64,000 nucleotides of DNA from AC-50 sp035640455 (GTDB lineage: Bacteria > Actinomycetota > Thermoleophilia > Gaiellales > Gaiellaceae), in the NCBI GenBank assembly GCA_035640455.1, contig DASQWB010000032.1, forward strand, positions 1 through 64,000. The letters are read 5' to 3'. Positions 53,474 to 62,232 of the stretch are shown here, in pieces. Every line of letters begins with the position of its first letter. The first letter of the stretch is position 1. A model generated the notes under the pieces. The model did not search any database and was not told where the DNA came from. It saw only the letters and a list, made by a program, of their open reading frames with translations. The position numbers and the translations under genes were made by a program.

Positions 53474-54891
53474 CGCTCGAAGATTCGCGCCGTCTCGAGG
53501 GTCGCCACGGGGCGGTAGCGCCCCGCCCGCAGCGCGACGTCCCAGTCCGCGAACGGCGGGCTCGTCACCCAGTTGCGCTCGACGACGAGCCGCGGCACGC
53601 GTCGCTCGATCAGGCGCTCGATCTCCTGCTCGGAGAGGACGTGGACGCGCACCGCCTCGCGCGCCGAGACCTTCGCCGCCGCGGCCGGCGCGAACTGATT
53701 CGTGTAGCCCGGCACGGCCTCCGCGTGCGTGCCGAAGAGGTACCCGGGCCAACCGGACAGGACCTTTTCGCCCGGCCGGGTGCGGCTCTGTACGACGTCC
53801 GAGACACGCTCGACCGAGCGGACGCTCGGCTTCAGGAGCGGCTCGGTGCGGACGTCGTGGGAAAAGGCGACCGCGCCCGCCGCAGCGTAGACGGCGAGAC
53901 CGGCGGCGAGTGCGATCGCACCGGCGCGCCACGCGGTGAGCTCCACCACCGTCAGCACGAGGTACGGCACGACGACGCAGAAGTACTGGACGTAGGTCGG
54001 CGTCGGCAGGAACGAGGCGATCCCCAGCGAGATGCCGACCGCGGCCGCGAACGGGAGCCGGCGCCGCAGAAGCCAGAGCGCCGCGACCGCGCCCGCGAGG
54101 AGCACCGCGAACTGGAGGCCGAGCGCGTGGTCGGCGGCTCCGAAGCCGAGCAGGTTCGCGGCCGTCCGCGCCTTCTGCACCGGCTCCCCGACGAGCCCGT
54201 GCGAGGTCTTCTCGCCGTGGTAGCGGAGGTTGTCGAAGACGAACGCGTGCGGCGAGAGCGCGAAGAAGACGACGCTGGGCACCACGCCCACGACGAGCCC
54301 GGCGACGAGGCGCGGCAGTCCGCGGCGCCGCGCCGCGAGCACCGCGAACGCCGGAATGGCTGCCGCGAAGACGAGCCGCGTGTCGACGGCGAGGCCGACC
54401 AGGAGCCCCGCCGCGAGCCAGCGCGGTCGGGGCCGCCCGTCGACGAGGACGAAGGCGCCGAGCAGGAAGAGGCTCGCGAGCGCGAAGGTCTTGACGATCG
54501 AGAAGTAGCCGAAGACGAGCCCCGAGAGGGCGTAGAGCGCGACCGCGGCGAACGCAGGCCACCGGCCGGCCCGCCGCTCGACGTGGACGTAGAGGAGTGC
54601 GCCGATCGCGATCGCGAGGAGCGCCGAGAGGCTGCGGATCACGTACCACGACTCGCCGAGGACGCCGATCCACGCGCCGTAGACGAACGGCAGGAGCGGC
54701 ATCTGCTCGTAGAAGAAGTCGCGGTAGGGGACGTGTCCGTGGAACGCGAGCCGCGACGCGTAGGCGTAGACGCCCTCGTCGCCGTCGAGGAAGCGGAAGG
54801 CGACGAGCGGCCCGAAGACGAGCGCCTGCGCCGCGACCGCAAGCGCTGTAGCGGCGGTTTCGGAATGGCTTCCATTCGTCCGACCGGTCAT
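53470..54891 (-). CDS. Polytopic membrane glycosyltransferase, GT39/ArnT-like
   Basis: 473 aa from ATG 54891. An acidic first loop (FRFLDGDEGVYAYASRLAFHGHVPYRDFFYEQMPLLPFVYG) with DE and the YEQMP stretch, then about 11 helices, is the PMT_2/GT39 plan using polyprenyl-phosphate sugar donors. The start codon and next residues (MTGRTN) are encoded by the conserved tail of the double-hairpin element, so this gene may be read from that element. Confidence 0.8.
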   Translation of the reverse strand: MTGRTNGSHSETAATALAVAAQALVFGPLVAFRFLDGDEGVYAYASRLAFHGHVPYRDFFYEQMPLLPFVYGAWIGVLGESWYVIRSLSALLAIAIGALLYVHVERRAGRWPAFAAVALYALSGLVFGYFSIVKTFALASLFLLGAFVLVDGRPRPRWLAAGLLVGLAVDTRLVFAAAIPAFAVLAARRRGLPRLVAGLVVGVVPSVVFFALSPHAFVFDNLRYHGEKTSHGLVGEPVQKARTAANLLGFGAADHALGLQFAVLLAGAVAALWLLRRRLPFAAAVGISLGIASFLPTPTYVQYFCVVVPYLVLTVVELTAWRAGAIALAAGLAVYAAAGAVAFSHDVRTEPLLKPSVRSVERVSDVVQSRTRPGEKVLSGWPGYLFGTHAEAVPGYTNQFAPAAAAKVSAREAVRVHVLSEQEIERLIERRVPRLVVERNWVTSPPFADWDVALRAGRYRPVATLETARIFER

Positions 54892-54957
54892 TTCAGACGG
54901 ACGCGCGGCCGAAGTCCGCGCGTCCTGAATGTCGGCGCCGCCGAGTCGGCGCCTCAA
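54880..54957 (-). repeat. Double-hairpin 3' element with GACCGGTC tail, copy 3
   Basis: On the minus strand: TTGAGGCG containing the TGA stop of the gene above (54956-54954). Hairpin 1 GGCGCCG/CGGCGCC (plus coordinates 54947-54953 and 54934-54940). Hairpin 2 GGACGCGCGG/CCGCGCGTCC (54916-54925 and 54899-54908). Then GTCTGAAAT and GACCGGTC (54882-54889). The ATG of the next gene lies inside AATGACCGGTC. Confidence 0.75.
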
Positions 54958-56654
54958 GGCCGAACGTCACTCGCGCGCGCGCGTGGAGCCTGGAAGAGGA
55001 GCCGACGTTGGGCGAACGCCGCGGCGAGCGCCACGACGAAGAGGACGAGGAGCGCCGCCGCGGGCTCGCGCGCAACGGCGGGGACGAGAAGCGCGAGCAG
55101 CGGGAGCGCAGGCAGGCCAGCCAATGCTCCGGCCTGGAGGACGCGTACGACTGCGAAGACGACGAGGAGCGCGAGGACGAAGGCGGCGATCGCGCCGAGC
55201 CGGCCGCCGTGGAAGCGGTCGTGCCGGAGGAGCACCGGCGCCGCACGCAGCGTCACGAGCCAGCAGGCGAGCGCCGCGACGCCTCCGGCGACGTCGTGGC
55301 GGCCGAGGGGCAGGCGCGGCGTCGCGCGCACGACGAGCGCGATCGGCGCCCCGATCAGCAGCAGGAACGGCGCGATCCCGATCACACCGCGGCCGAGCCC
55401 GGCGGCGCTCGCGGCGGTCCGTGCGAAGTGGTCGTCGCCGATCAGCCGGCCCCACGTCCACGGGTCGGCGACATCGCCGTGGCCGCCGACCTCCGGGTCG
55501 TTCGGCAGGAGCGGGTTCGTCGCGGTCGCGGCGATCATGAGCACGGCGGACACGACCGCAAGCACACCTGTCGTCAGCGGCGAGCGGCGCCAGGCGAGCG
55601 CAAGCGGGACGGCGAGGAACGGGAGCATCGGGACGAGGTAACGCGGCCCGGGCCCCCAGCCGCCGAACTGTCCCCAGAAGCCGGCGTTGTAGAGGACGAA
55701 GGCGACGGCGACGACGGCGATCGCGAGCGCCTCGGCGCGGCGGCCTCGCCGGTAGAGCAGGACGGCGCCGGCCGCGCCCGCCGCGATCACCGGCCCGAGC
55801 ACCACGAGGCCGCGCGAGGAGAGGAGGAGCTCCAGGGCGACCCGCGGCCGCGGCGTCACGAGGCCGAAGTGGTGCGGCGCATGCGTGGACACCGACGCCG
55901 CCCGCGCGGCCGCCGTCCCCTGCTCGGCCGTGGCGTCCCCGTAGGACAGGTGAAAGGGAGACCCGAATGCCCACCAGTCGAAGGCCAGGAGCGGCGCCAC
56001 GCCGACGGCCACTCCGGCCGCGTAGGCGAGCCCGCGCCGAACCGGCCGCGCCCGTGCGATCGCGTACACCCCCAGCACAGCGCCGGCGAGCGCGAGCGGA
56101 TACTCCGTCGTCACCGCGAACCCGGCGAGCACGCCGGCCGCCGCGAGCAGCGCGAGCCGCGGCGGCCCCTCCCGCTCCCGCCAGAGCACCGCGAACGCGG
56201 CGAAGCCGAGGAGCGCCGATAGGACGTGGGCGAAGAAGAGGCCGGTAAAGGGGAGCACGAGCGTCGCGAGCCCGAGCGTCGCGGCGGTCAGCGTCCCGAG
56301 GCCGGGCTCGATCCGCTCCACCGTCGAGGCAACGAGGAGGAGCAGGATCGCCGCCGGCAGGAGCACACTCCAGAGCGAGAGCGCGTGGACGCCGTGCGGA
56401 AGGTGCGCGGCCCGCAGCGTGACGTAGGCAGGCAGCGTGGCGAACGCGAGCCCGGGCGCCTTGTTCGAGTAGAAGTGGCCGTGGTAGTAGCTCTCGTCGC
56501 CCGAGTAGTCGCGGTAGGCGTCGATCCGCGGCGAGCCATCCGCGAGCGCGCGCACGAGCGCGAAGTGCGAGCCCTGGTTGAACCCGAACGGCTGGAGCAG
56601 GACGGCGGAGGCGCCCACCAGCACGAGGAGCGCCAGAACGCCGAGCCGCGGCAC
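54954..56654 (-). CDS. Large polytopic membrane protein, glycosyltransferase-like
   Basis: 566 aa with about 14-15 helices. The first outer loop has SPRIDAYRDYSGDESYYHGHFYSNKAPGLA, acidic and aromatic as in GT39/GT83-type enzymes. Family assignment is not certain. Same strand and direction as the two glycosyltransferase genes downstream. Leaderless start at GTG 56654. Confidence 0.72.
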   Translation of the reverse strand: MPRLGVLALLVLVGASAVLLQPFGFNQGSHFALVRALADGSPRIDAYRDYSGDESYYHGHFYSNKAPGLAFATLPAYVTLRAAHLPHGVHALSLWSVLLPAAILLLLVASTVERIEPGLGTLTAATLGLATLVLPFTGLFFAHVLSALLGFAAFAVLWREREGPPRLALLAAAGVLAGFAVTTEYPLALAGAVLGVYAIARARPVRRGLAYAAGVAVGVAPLLAFDWWAFGSPFHLSYGDATAEQGTAAARAASVSTHAPHHFGLVTPRPRVALELLLSSRGLVVLGPVIAAGAAGAVLLYRRGRRAEALAIAVVAVAFVLYNAGFWGQFGGWGPGPRYLVPMLPFLAVPLALAWRRSPLTTGVLAVVSAVLMIAATATNPLLPNDPEVGGHGDVADPWTWGRLIGDDHFARTAASAAGLGRGVIGIAPFLLLIGAPIALVVRATPRLPLGRHDVAGGVAALACWLVTLRAAPVLLRHDRFHGGRLGAIAAFVLALLVVFAVVRVLQAGALAGLPALPLLALLVPAVAREPAAALLVLFVVALAAAFAQRRLLFQAPRARASDVRP

Positions 56655-56660
56655 CGCGCG

Positions 56661-56666
56661 ATCGTA
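56661..56666 (-). promoter_or_regulatory. -10 box TACGAT, leaderless start of the large membrane protein
   Basis: TACGAT on the minus strand with 6 nt to GTG 56654. Confidence 0.5.
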
Positions 56667-56675
56667 TCCGAGGCC

Positions 56676-56882
56676 TCAGCCGGTCTTTCGACGCGCCGCC
56701 CGGATGCCTCGATCGACGAGCCAGACGAGCCCGATCGCAAGCAGCGCATAGACGACGATGAACGGCGCCACGAGCCCTGCCTGCCCGTCCTCCGAGTCCC
56801 GATAGGCGAAGTACGCGACGACCTCGAGCGGTACGACTGCGATCGCGATGAGGGCGGCGGCGACGCGCGCCGGGCGGCTCAT
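56676..56882 (-). CDS. Small two-helix membrane protein
   Basis: 68 aa starting ATG 56882 within the LLM-oxidoreductase stop (ATGA). Helices VAAALIAIAVVPLEVVAYFA and FIVVYALLAIGLVWLVDRGI; basic tail. No family recognised, though it is translationally coupled to the oxidoreductase. Confidence 0.6.
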   Translation of the reverse strand: MSRPARVAAALIAIAVVPLEVVAYFAYRDSEDGQAGLVAPFIVVYALLAIGLVWLVDRGIRAARRKTG

Positions 56883-57898
56883 GCCGCCGCGACGCGCGTG
56901 AACTGCGGGATGATCTCGCGCCCGTAGGCCCCGAGGGTCTCCTCCTGCCCGCGGGTCATGAGATAGATGTTGAACTGGTCGACGCCGACCGACTCGAGCT
57001 CGCGCAGCTTCGAGGTCGTGGCCTCGACGTTGCCGAGGACGCAGAAGCGGTCGACGATCTCGTCGGTGACGAACTCGCCGTGCTTCGCCCCCACGCGCGA
57101 GTGCTCCTTGTAGTCGTAGAACTTGCGGGCCTTGACGAAGTCGGTCAGGTCCTTGGGGATCTCCGAGTCCTCGCCGTAGCGCTCGATCAGGTCCATGACG
57201 TGGTTCGAGACCATCGCCGGGAACCACCGCGACTGCTCGCGCGCGTCGGCGAGATCGTCCGAGATGTGGCTCGGCGCGCCGACGATGCACTTGAGCTCGC
57301 CGGGGTCGCGCCCGGCCTCCTCGGCCGCGCGCCGGGCCGTGTCCATGATCCACTGGATGATCACGGGATCGGCGAGCTGGATGATCACCCCGTCGCCGAC
57401 GCGGCCCGCCACGCCGAGGGCGCGCGGCCCGTAGCCCGCGATCCACATCGGGACCTCCGGCAGCTCCGGCCGCACCCACTTCAGCTCGAGCTCCTTGTCG
57501 TTCCACTGCACCGCGCGGCCGTTCATCAGGTCCTTGATCATCCGGCAGCGCGCCTCGAACTCGGCCACCTTCACCGGCTTGAGGCCGACGACGCGCCGGG
57601 ACGAGTCGCCGCGGCCGATCCCCATCGCCATGCGGCCGTTCGAGATGTCCTGCATCGTCGCGTACCAGCTGGCCGTGATCGTCGGGTCGCGGATTCCGGG
57701 ATTCGTGACGAAGTGGCCGAGCTTGATCCGCTCGGTGTTGTCGGCGGCGAGCGCGAGCGTCGCGTACGACTCCTGCCACAGGATGTGCGAGTCGTAGGTC
57801 CATGCGTACTCGAACCCGAGCCGCTCGGCGAGCTGCATCAGCTCGACCATGCGCGTGTAGGGCGGGTCGGGCAGGACGGTTACGCCGAAGCTGAGCAT
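56879..57898 (-). CDS. LLM-class flavin/F420-dependent oxidoreductase, CPS_4043-like
   Basis: 339 aa from ATG 57898 with GGAGGAG ahead. FGVTVLPDPPYTRMVELMQLA, the YAWTYDSHILWQESYATLAL stretch and GRMAMGIGRGDSSRRVVG closely follow the CPS_4043 subgroup of luciferase-like TIM-barrel oxidoreductases, which is often found with dihydropyrimidinase or hydantoinase genes. The M20 amidohydrolase and ABC transporter 2-6 kb away fit that association. Cofactor (F420 or FMN) cannot be told. Confidence 0.85.
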   Translation of the reverse strand: MLSFGVTVLPDPPYTRMVELMQLAERLGFEYAWTYDSHILWQESYATLALAADNTERIKLGHFVTNPGIRDPTITASWYATMQDISNGRMAMGIGRGDSSRRVVGLKPVKVAEFEARCRMIKDLMNGRAVQWNDKELELKWVRPELPEVPMWIAGYGPRALGVAGRVGDGVIIQLADPVIIQWIMDTARRAAEEAGRDPGELKCIVGAPSHISDDLADAREQSRWFPAMVSNHVMDLIERYGEDSEIPKDLTDFVKARKFYDYKEHSRVGAKHGEFVTDEIVDRFCVLGNVEATTSKLRELESVGVDQFNIYLMTRGQEETLGAYGREIIPQFTRVAAA

Positions 57899-57982
57899 CG
57901 CTCCTCCCGGGTCGCTGACCCGAAAAACATACTCCGGCGGTTCGGGGAGGTGAACCGGCCCGGCGGAGCGAACTTGCGGCCC

Positions 57983-58426
57983 GTGAGCGTTCTCTACCTC
58001 CTGCTGGCCGCCGCGGCCGGCGCGATGCTGCCGATCCAGGCCGGCGTGAACGCGCAGCTCGCCCGCTTCGTCGGCGGGCCCGTCCGCGCGTCCTTCGTCT
58101 CCTTCCTCGTCGGCACGATCGCGCTGCTCCTGCTCTCGGTCGCGATCCTGAAGCCGCTCCCTTCGAGCTCGAAGCTCGGTACCGCGCCGTGGTGGGTTTG
58201 GGTCGGCGGCCTCCTCGGCGCTTTCTACGTCGTCGGCGTGATCGTGAGCGCGCCGCGCCTCGGGGCCGTCGCGCTGATCGCCGCTGTCGTCGCCGGCCAG
58301 AGCGTCTGCTCCGTGCTGGCCGACCAGTTCGGCTGGGTCGGCTTCCGTGAGCATGCGGCGACGCCGGGCCGCATCGCGGGTCTCGCGCTGCTGTTCACGG
58401 GCGTCGCGCTCGTTCGGATCTTCTAG
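57983..58426 (+). CDS. DMT-family (DUF606/YdcZ-like) membrane transporter half
   Basis: About 147 aa from GTG 57983; an earlier GTG near 57950 is also in frame. Five helices with GAMLPIQAGVNAQLARFVG near the start and GQSVCSVLADQFGWVGF near the end, both typical of DUF606 small DMT transporters. Substrate unknown. Divergent from the LLM gene. Confidence 0.78.
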   Translation: MSVLYLLLAAAAGAMLPIQAGVNAQLARFVGGPVRASFVSFLVGTIALLLLSVAILKPLPSSSKLGTAPWWVWVGGLLGAFYVVGVIVSAPRLGAVALIAAVVAGQSVCSVLADQFGWVGFREHAATPGRIAGLALLFTGVALVRIF

Positions 58427-58541
58427 CCCACCGGCGAGCGGCAGCAATGGGTCCTGCAGCCCGAGCTACCTCTGCCATGCACAGTGGGGCTACGACGGCC
58501 CCCACGGCCTCGGCACTCCGAACGGCGTCTCGGGCTTCTAG
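58427..58541 (+). pseudogene. C-terminal remnant of an S53 (sedolisin/kumamolisin) peptidase
   Basis: A short frame ending TAG 58541 reads SCSPSYLCHAQWGYDGPHGL followed by GTPNGVSGF. This is the conserved end of secreted S53 peptidases (GYDGPTGLGTPNG). Nothing of the catalytic domain precedes it; the DMT gene ends 1 nt before. A gene relic. Confidence 0.7.
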
Positions 58542-58670
58542 CGTCCTCGCGGAGCCGAGAGCCCCCGCGGAGCCGAGAGCCCCCCGCCGCGCCGGGCCCC
58601 AGGGCTCGACGGCCAGTCCCCGTTTTGGGGGGCGACGAGCGAGCGAGACCGAACGACTCTTGGATGGAAG

Positions 58671-59906
58671 ATGCTGCGGCGCTTCTTCAGGGTCCGTGTC
58701 GGGCGGCCACGCTTTCCCGAAGGCGAGGTCGTACCCTGGGGCGGGATCGCGTTCGTGGGCGCGACCTGCTCGCTTGCGCTGGGCCTCGTGCTCGCGTCGG
58801 CCGGGCACGCGTCGACTCGGCACTGGCAGGCGATCACCGTGCTCACGGTCCTGGCGGCCCTGACGCCGCTCTTCACCGTCTACGGGCCGGCGTTCACCGT
58901 CTACGACACCGCGTCGGTCTTCGTCGTCGCGGCCGCTCTGCTCGCCTCGCCCGTGGTGGCCGCGCTGGTGGGGCTCCCCGCCTGCCTCGTCGACGCGGTG
59001 CGGCGTCGCATCTCCGTCGTCTCGCTCGCGCACAACTCGGCCGCGCTCGCGCTCGCCGCCTTCACGACCTCGCTGCTGGCCCAAGCCTTGGCGGGGCTTC
59101 CGCCCGTGCCGCGGGCGCTCGTCCTGCTCGGCGCGATCGGTTGCTACGCCTGGATCATCACCGGCGCGGATGCCCTTTTCGGCTGCTTCGCCCGCGGCAG
59201 CTCGCGACCGCGGCTCCCCATGGCGGCCCTCGCCGCCGAGGCGGCTCTGGCCTCGATCGGCGTCGGCTTCGCCGCGCTCCTGGCGGAGGATCCTTGGCGG
59301 GCGCCGTTCGCGCTCGCGCCCGTGCTCTTCATCCATCGTCTCCAGCGCCTGCCGGCGCTCGAGGAGGAAGCGGCGACAGATGCGAAGACGGGCCTCCTCA
59401 ACATGCGCTGCTTCGAGCGCGAGCTCGAGCGGCTCTGCACGGGCGGGCAGCTCGCGCGACCGCTGAGCCTGCTCGTGATCGACCTCGACCACCTACGCGA
59501 GATCAACAACCGCTTCGGCCATCTTGCCGGCGACGCCGTCATTCGTGCCGTCGCCCGACTCATCGACGGAGAGCTGCGTCCGGCCGATCGCGCGGCCCGG
59601 TTCGGCGGCGAGGAGTTCGTCGTCGCGATCCCCGAGATCGCTCCGGAGGACGCGGTCGCGGTTGCGGGCCGTCTGCGCGAGGCCGTCGCGTCGTCGCTCT
59701 TCAACGCGAACGATCCCCCGCTCACCTGCCGTGCGACCGTGTCGATCGGCGTCGCGCACGCACCGGGAGACGCGACGACGCCGCGCGAGCTGCTTCACGC
59801 CGCCGACCTCGCCGTCCTCCAGGCGAAGCTGCTCGGGCGGAACCGCGTGGTCGAGCGGCGAGAGCTGGAGGCAGCGACGGCCGAACAGACGAGCGGCTCG
59901 GCCTAG
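58671..59906 (+). CDS. Membrane diguanylate cyclase (GGDEF)
   Basis: 411 aa. An N-terminal domain of about six to eight helices (MASE-like) is followed by a GGDEF domain with DLDHLREINNRFGHLAGD and the active site RFGGEEFVVAIPE. GGEEF is an active form. Makes cyclic di-GMP at the membrane. The decayed HD-GYP gene at 16 kb is the only other c-di-GMP gene here. Its TAG stop is contributed by the arm of structured repeat C. Confidence 0.88.
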   Translation: MLRRFFRVRVGRPRFPEGEVVPWGGIAFVGATCSLALGLVLASAGHASTRHWQAITVLTVLAALTPLFTVYGPAFTVYDTASVFVVAAALLASPVVAALVGLPACLVDAVRRRISVVSLAHNSAALALAAFTTSLLAQALAGLPPVPRALVLLGAIGCYAWIITGADALFGCFARGSSRPRLPMAALAAEAALASIGVGFAALLAEDPWRAPFALAPVLFIHRLQRLPALEEEAATDAKTGLLNMRCFERELERLCTGGQLARPLSLLVIDLDHLREINNRFGHLAGDAVIRAVARLIDGELRPADRAARFGGEEFVVAIPEIAPEDAVAVAGRLREAVASSLFNANDPPLTCRATVSIGVAHAPGDATTPRELLHAADLAVLQAKLLGRNRVVERRELEAATAEQTSGSA

Positions 59907-60070
59907 GAGGGTCCGGCGAAACGGCCTTCGTCGGCCGGGCCGTGATGCTCGTTCCGAGGCAAGGACGCAGGGAGCGTCGATAGCAGCGCTATCGGCGCGA
60001 CTGAGGACGCCGCATCGGGACGAGCAGCGCGGCGCGGACGGCACAAGGGTGTTTCGCCGGCCCCTCCTAG
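59903..60070 (+). ncRNA. Structured ~170-bp repeat element, copy C
   Basis: Arms CTAGGAGGGTCCGGCGAAAC (59903-59922) and, reversed, CTAGGAGGGGCCGGCGAAAC (60051-60070). Inner stem GCTCGTTCCGA (59947-59957) with TCGGGACGAGC (60015-60025). Core 59961-60030 is identical over 70 nt to copy B. Lies between the convergent GGDEF and M20 genes, in sense orientation behind the GGDEF gene. Confidence 0.65.
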
Positions 60071-60071
60071 C

Positions 60072-61316
60072 TCAGCCGGCTTCCACGACGCGGGCGATCG
60101 TCTTCGTCGCCAGCGCGTCGAGCGCTCGCACCGAGAGCTCCAGGTGCTCCGGCTTCGTGTCCTCGAGCTTCGTGTGCGAGAGGCCGCGGAGCGACTGGAC
60201 GAAGAGCATCACGGTCGGCACCCCGGCGCGCGCGACCTCGGCCGCGTCGTGGAGCGGGCCGCTCGGCAGCCGGTGCGACTGGCCCGCCACCTCGCGCACC
60301 GCCTCGTCCGCGAGCTCGATCAGCGCCTCGTCGAAGAGGATCGGCTCGATGTTCCAGATCCGCTCCCACTCGACGTCGATGTTCTCCTCTTGCGCGAAGC
60401 GCTTCGATGCGCGCTTCGCCTCGTCGAGCATCGCCGCGAGTTTCTCCGCGTCGAGGTGCCGCTGGTCGAGGAGGCACTCGGCGGTCTCGACGACCGAGGT
60501 GACGATGCCCGGCTTCGTGACCACGCCGCCCATCGTGCAGACCGCGCCGCCGCCCGTCCGCTTCGCGATCTCGCGGATCTCGAGCTCGAGCTTCGCGGCC
60601 CCCGCGAGCGCGTCGCGGCGCTTGTCCATCGGGGTCGATCCCGCGTGCGCGGCCTGGCCGCGGAAGGTGACCTGGTGGCGTTCGACGCCGAAGGTGCCGA
60701 GGACGACGCCGAGCGGCAGCTCCATCGACTCGAGCACCGGCCCTTGCTCGATGTGCAGCTCGAGGTAGGCCGCGGCGCCGTCGAGCTGGCGCCGGGCCTC
60801 CGTCGCGCGGTCGAGGACGACGCCGTGCCGGCCCACGACCTCCGGCAGCGCGTTCCCGTCGGCGTCGCGCCGCTCGCGCAGCTCGTCCTGGTCGGCCATC
60901 GAGCCGGCCGCCGCGCTCGAGCCGAAGAGCGAGCGGCCGAAGCGCGCCCCCTCCTCGTCGGCCCAGTTCACGAGCCGGACCGTCGCCGCCGGTTGCCCCT
61001 CCTCCGCGAGCCGCCGCAGCACCTCCACGCCGGCCATGACGTTCAGCGCCCCGTCGAGCCAGCCGCCGTTCGGCACCGAGTCGATGTGCCCGCCGATCAG
61101 GACGGCCCGGTCGGAGTCGCCGTGCAGCGTCCACCACTGGTTCGCGGCCTCGTCCTCTGCGAGCTCCAGCGGCAGCCCGGAGAGCTTGTCGGTGAACCAC
61201 TCGCGGGCGCGTACCCATGTGTCCGTCCAGGCCACGCGCTGGGCGCCGTTCTCGTCGCTGGTCAGCTCCTGGAGCTCACGCAGCTCGGCCACGGTGCGCG
61301 ACGGCGTGAGAGGCAC
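60072..61316 (-). CDS. M20-family Zn-dependent amidohydrolase (N-carbamoyl-amino-acid/allantoate type)
   Basis: 414 aa. The metal site has IGGHIDSVPNGGWLDGALNV, WADEEGARFGRSLFGS (catalytic EE pair) and LELHIEQGPVLE. The dimerisation domain follows, then PSGPLHDAAEVA and a late His in the C-terminus. This is the pattern of allantoate amidohydrolase, beta-ureidopropionase and L-N-carbamoylase. Cleaves a carbamoyl-amide, probably in pyrimidine, hydantoin or ureide breakdown. Divergent from an ABC transporter operon. Confidence 0.87.
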   Translation of the reverse strand: MPLTPSRTVAELRELQELTSDENGAQRVAWTDTWVRAREWFTDKLSGLPLELAEDEAANQWWTLHGDSDRAVLIGGHIDSVPNGGWLDGALNVMAGVEVLRRLAEEGQPAATVRLVNWADEEGARFGRSLFGSSAAAGSMADQDELRERRDADGNALPEVVGRHGVVLDRATEARRQLDGAAAYLELHIEQGPVLESMELPLGVVLGTFGVERHQVTFRGQAAHAGSTPMDKRRDALAGAAKLELEIREIAKRTGGGAVCTMGGVVTKPGIVTSVVETAECLLDQRHLDAEKLAAMLDEAKRASKRFAQEENIDVEWERIWNIEPILFDEALIELADEAVREVAGQSHRLPSGPLHDAAEVARAGVPTVMLFVQSLRGLSHTKLEDTKPEHLELSVRALDALATKTIARVVEAG

Positions 61317-61322
61317 GGCGGG

Positions 61323-61328
61323 ATCGTA
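61323..61328 (-). promoter_or_regulatory. -10 box TACGAT, leaderless start of the M20 amidohydrolase
   Basis: TACGAT on the minus strand with 6 nt to GTG 61316. Confidence 0.5.
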
Positions 61329-61344
61329 AACGTGGTACGAAATA

Positions 61345-62232
61345 GTGGTGGCGACGGTCGCTCATGCTGGCCGGCTGCGGGTCGGGCGAGAGACCGCGTG
61401 GGCCGACGCCGTCAGGCGCGTCGCTCTGCTGCCGGTGGTGCTCGCCGTCCTCTGGGGGCTCTGGGAGGGCTACCGGGCCCTCTGGATCGAGACCGGCTGG
61501 ACGTGGCCGTTCAGGGTCGACGACACGGCCATGCCGCACATCCACGCGATCCTCGCCCAGCTGTTCGAGCCGTCGAGGCTGAACGGCCCGACGCTCATCC
61601 ACGTCCTCTTCGACGCCGCGCTCTTCACGGCGAAGGAAGCGGCCGTCGGCTTCGCGATCGGCGCCTCGGTCGGCTTCCTGCTCGCCGTCGTCCTCGTCCA
61701 CTCGCGACTCCTCGAACGAGGCCTCCTGCCCTACATCGTGGCCTCGCAGACGATCCCGCTCCTCGCGATCGCGCCGATGGTCGTCGTCGGGCTCGGCAGC
61801 AAAGGCGTGACGGGCTGGGTGTCGGTCTCGGTCACGGCCGCGTACCTCACCTTCTTCCCGGTCACGATCAACGCGCTGCGCGGGCTACAGTCGGCCGACG
61901 CGCGGGCGCTCGAGCTGATGCGCTCGTACGCCGCAAATCGCCGCGCGATCCTCTGGAAGGTGCGCGTGCCGGCCTCCCTCCCCTACCTCTTCGCCGCGCT
62001 CAAGATCTCCGCGACCGCGAGCGTCGTCGGTGCGATCATCAGCGAGCTTCCCTCCGGGATCCAGGACGGACTCGGCGGCGCGATCCTCAACTTCAACCAG
62101 TACTACATCTCCGAGCCGAAGAACCTCTGGGCCACGAACCTCGTCGCCGCGCTGCTCGGGATCCTCTTCTTTCTCGCCGTCGTCGTCGCCGAGAAGCTCG
62201 TCGTCCGCCGCGCGCCGGAGCACGTCGCATGA
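61345..62232 (+). CDS. ABC transporter permease, NitT/TauT family (first)
   Basis: 295 aa, six helices, with the permease EAA-type loop NALRGLQSADARALELMRSYAANRRAI followed by WKVRVPASLPYLFAALKISA, the ATPase-contact segment of SsuC/ThiX-like permeases. Overlaps the ATPase gene by 4 nt. Part of a four-gene importer. Confidence 0.88.
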   Translation: MVATVAHAGRLRVGRETAWADAVRRVALLPVVLAVLWGLWEGYRALWIETGWTWPFRVDDTAMPHIHAILAQLFEPSRLNGPTLIHVLFDAALFTAKEAAVGFAIGASVGFLLAVVLVHSRLLERGLLPYIVASQTIPLLAIAPMVVVGLGSKGVTGWVSVSVTAAYLTFFPVTINALRGLQSADARALELMRSYAANRRAILWKVRVPASLPYLFAALKISATASVVGAIISELPSGIQDGLGGAILNFNQYYISEPKNLWATNLVAALLGILFFLAVVVAEKLVVRRAPEHVA

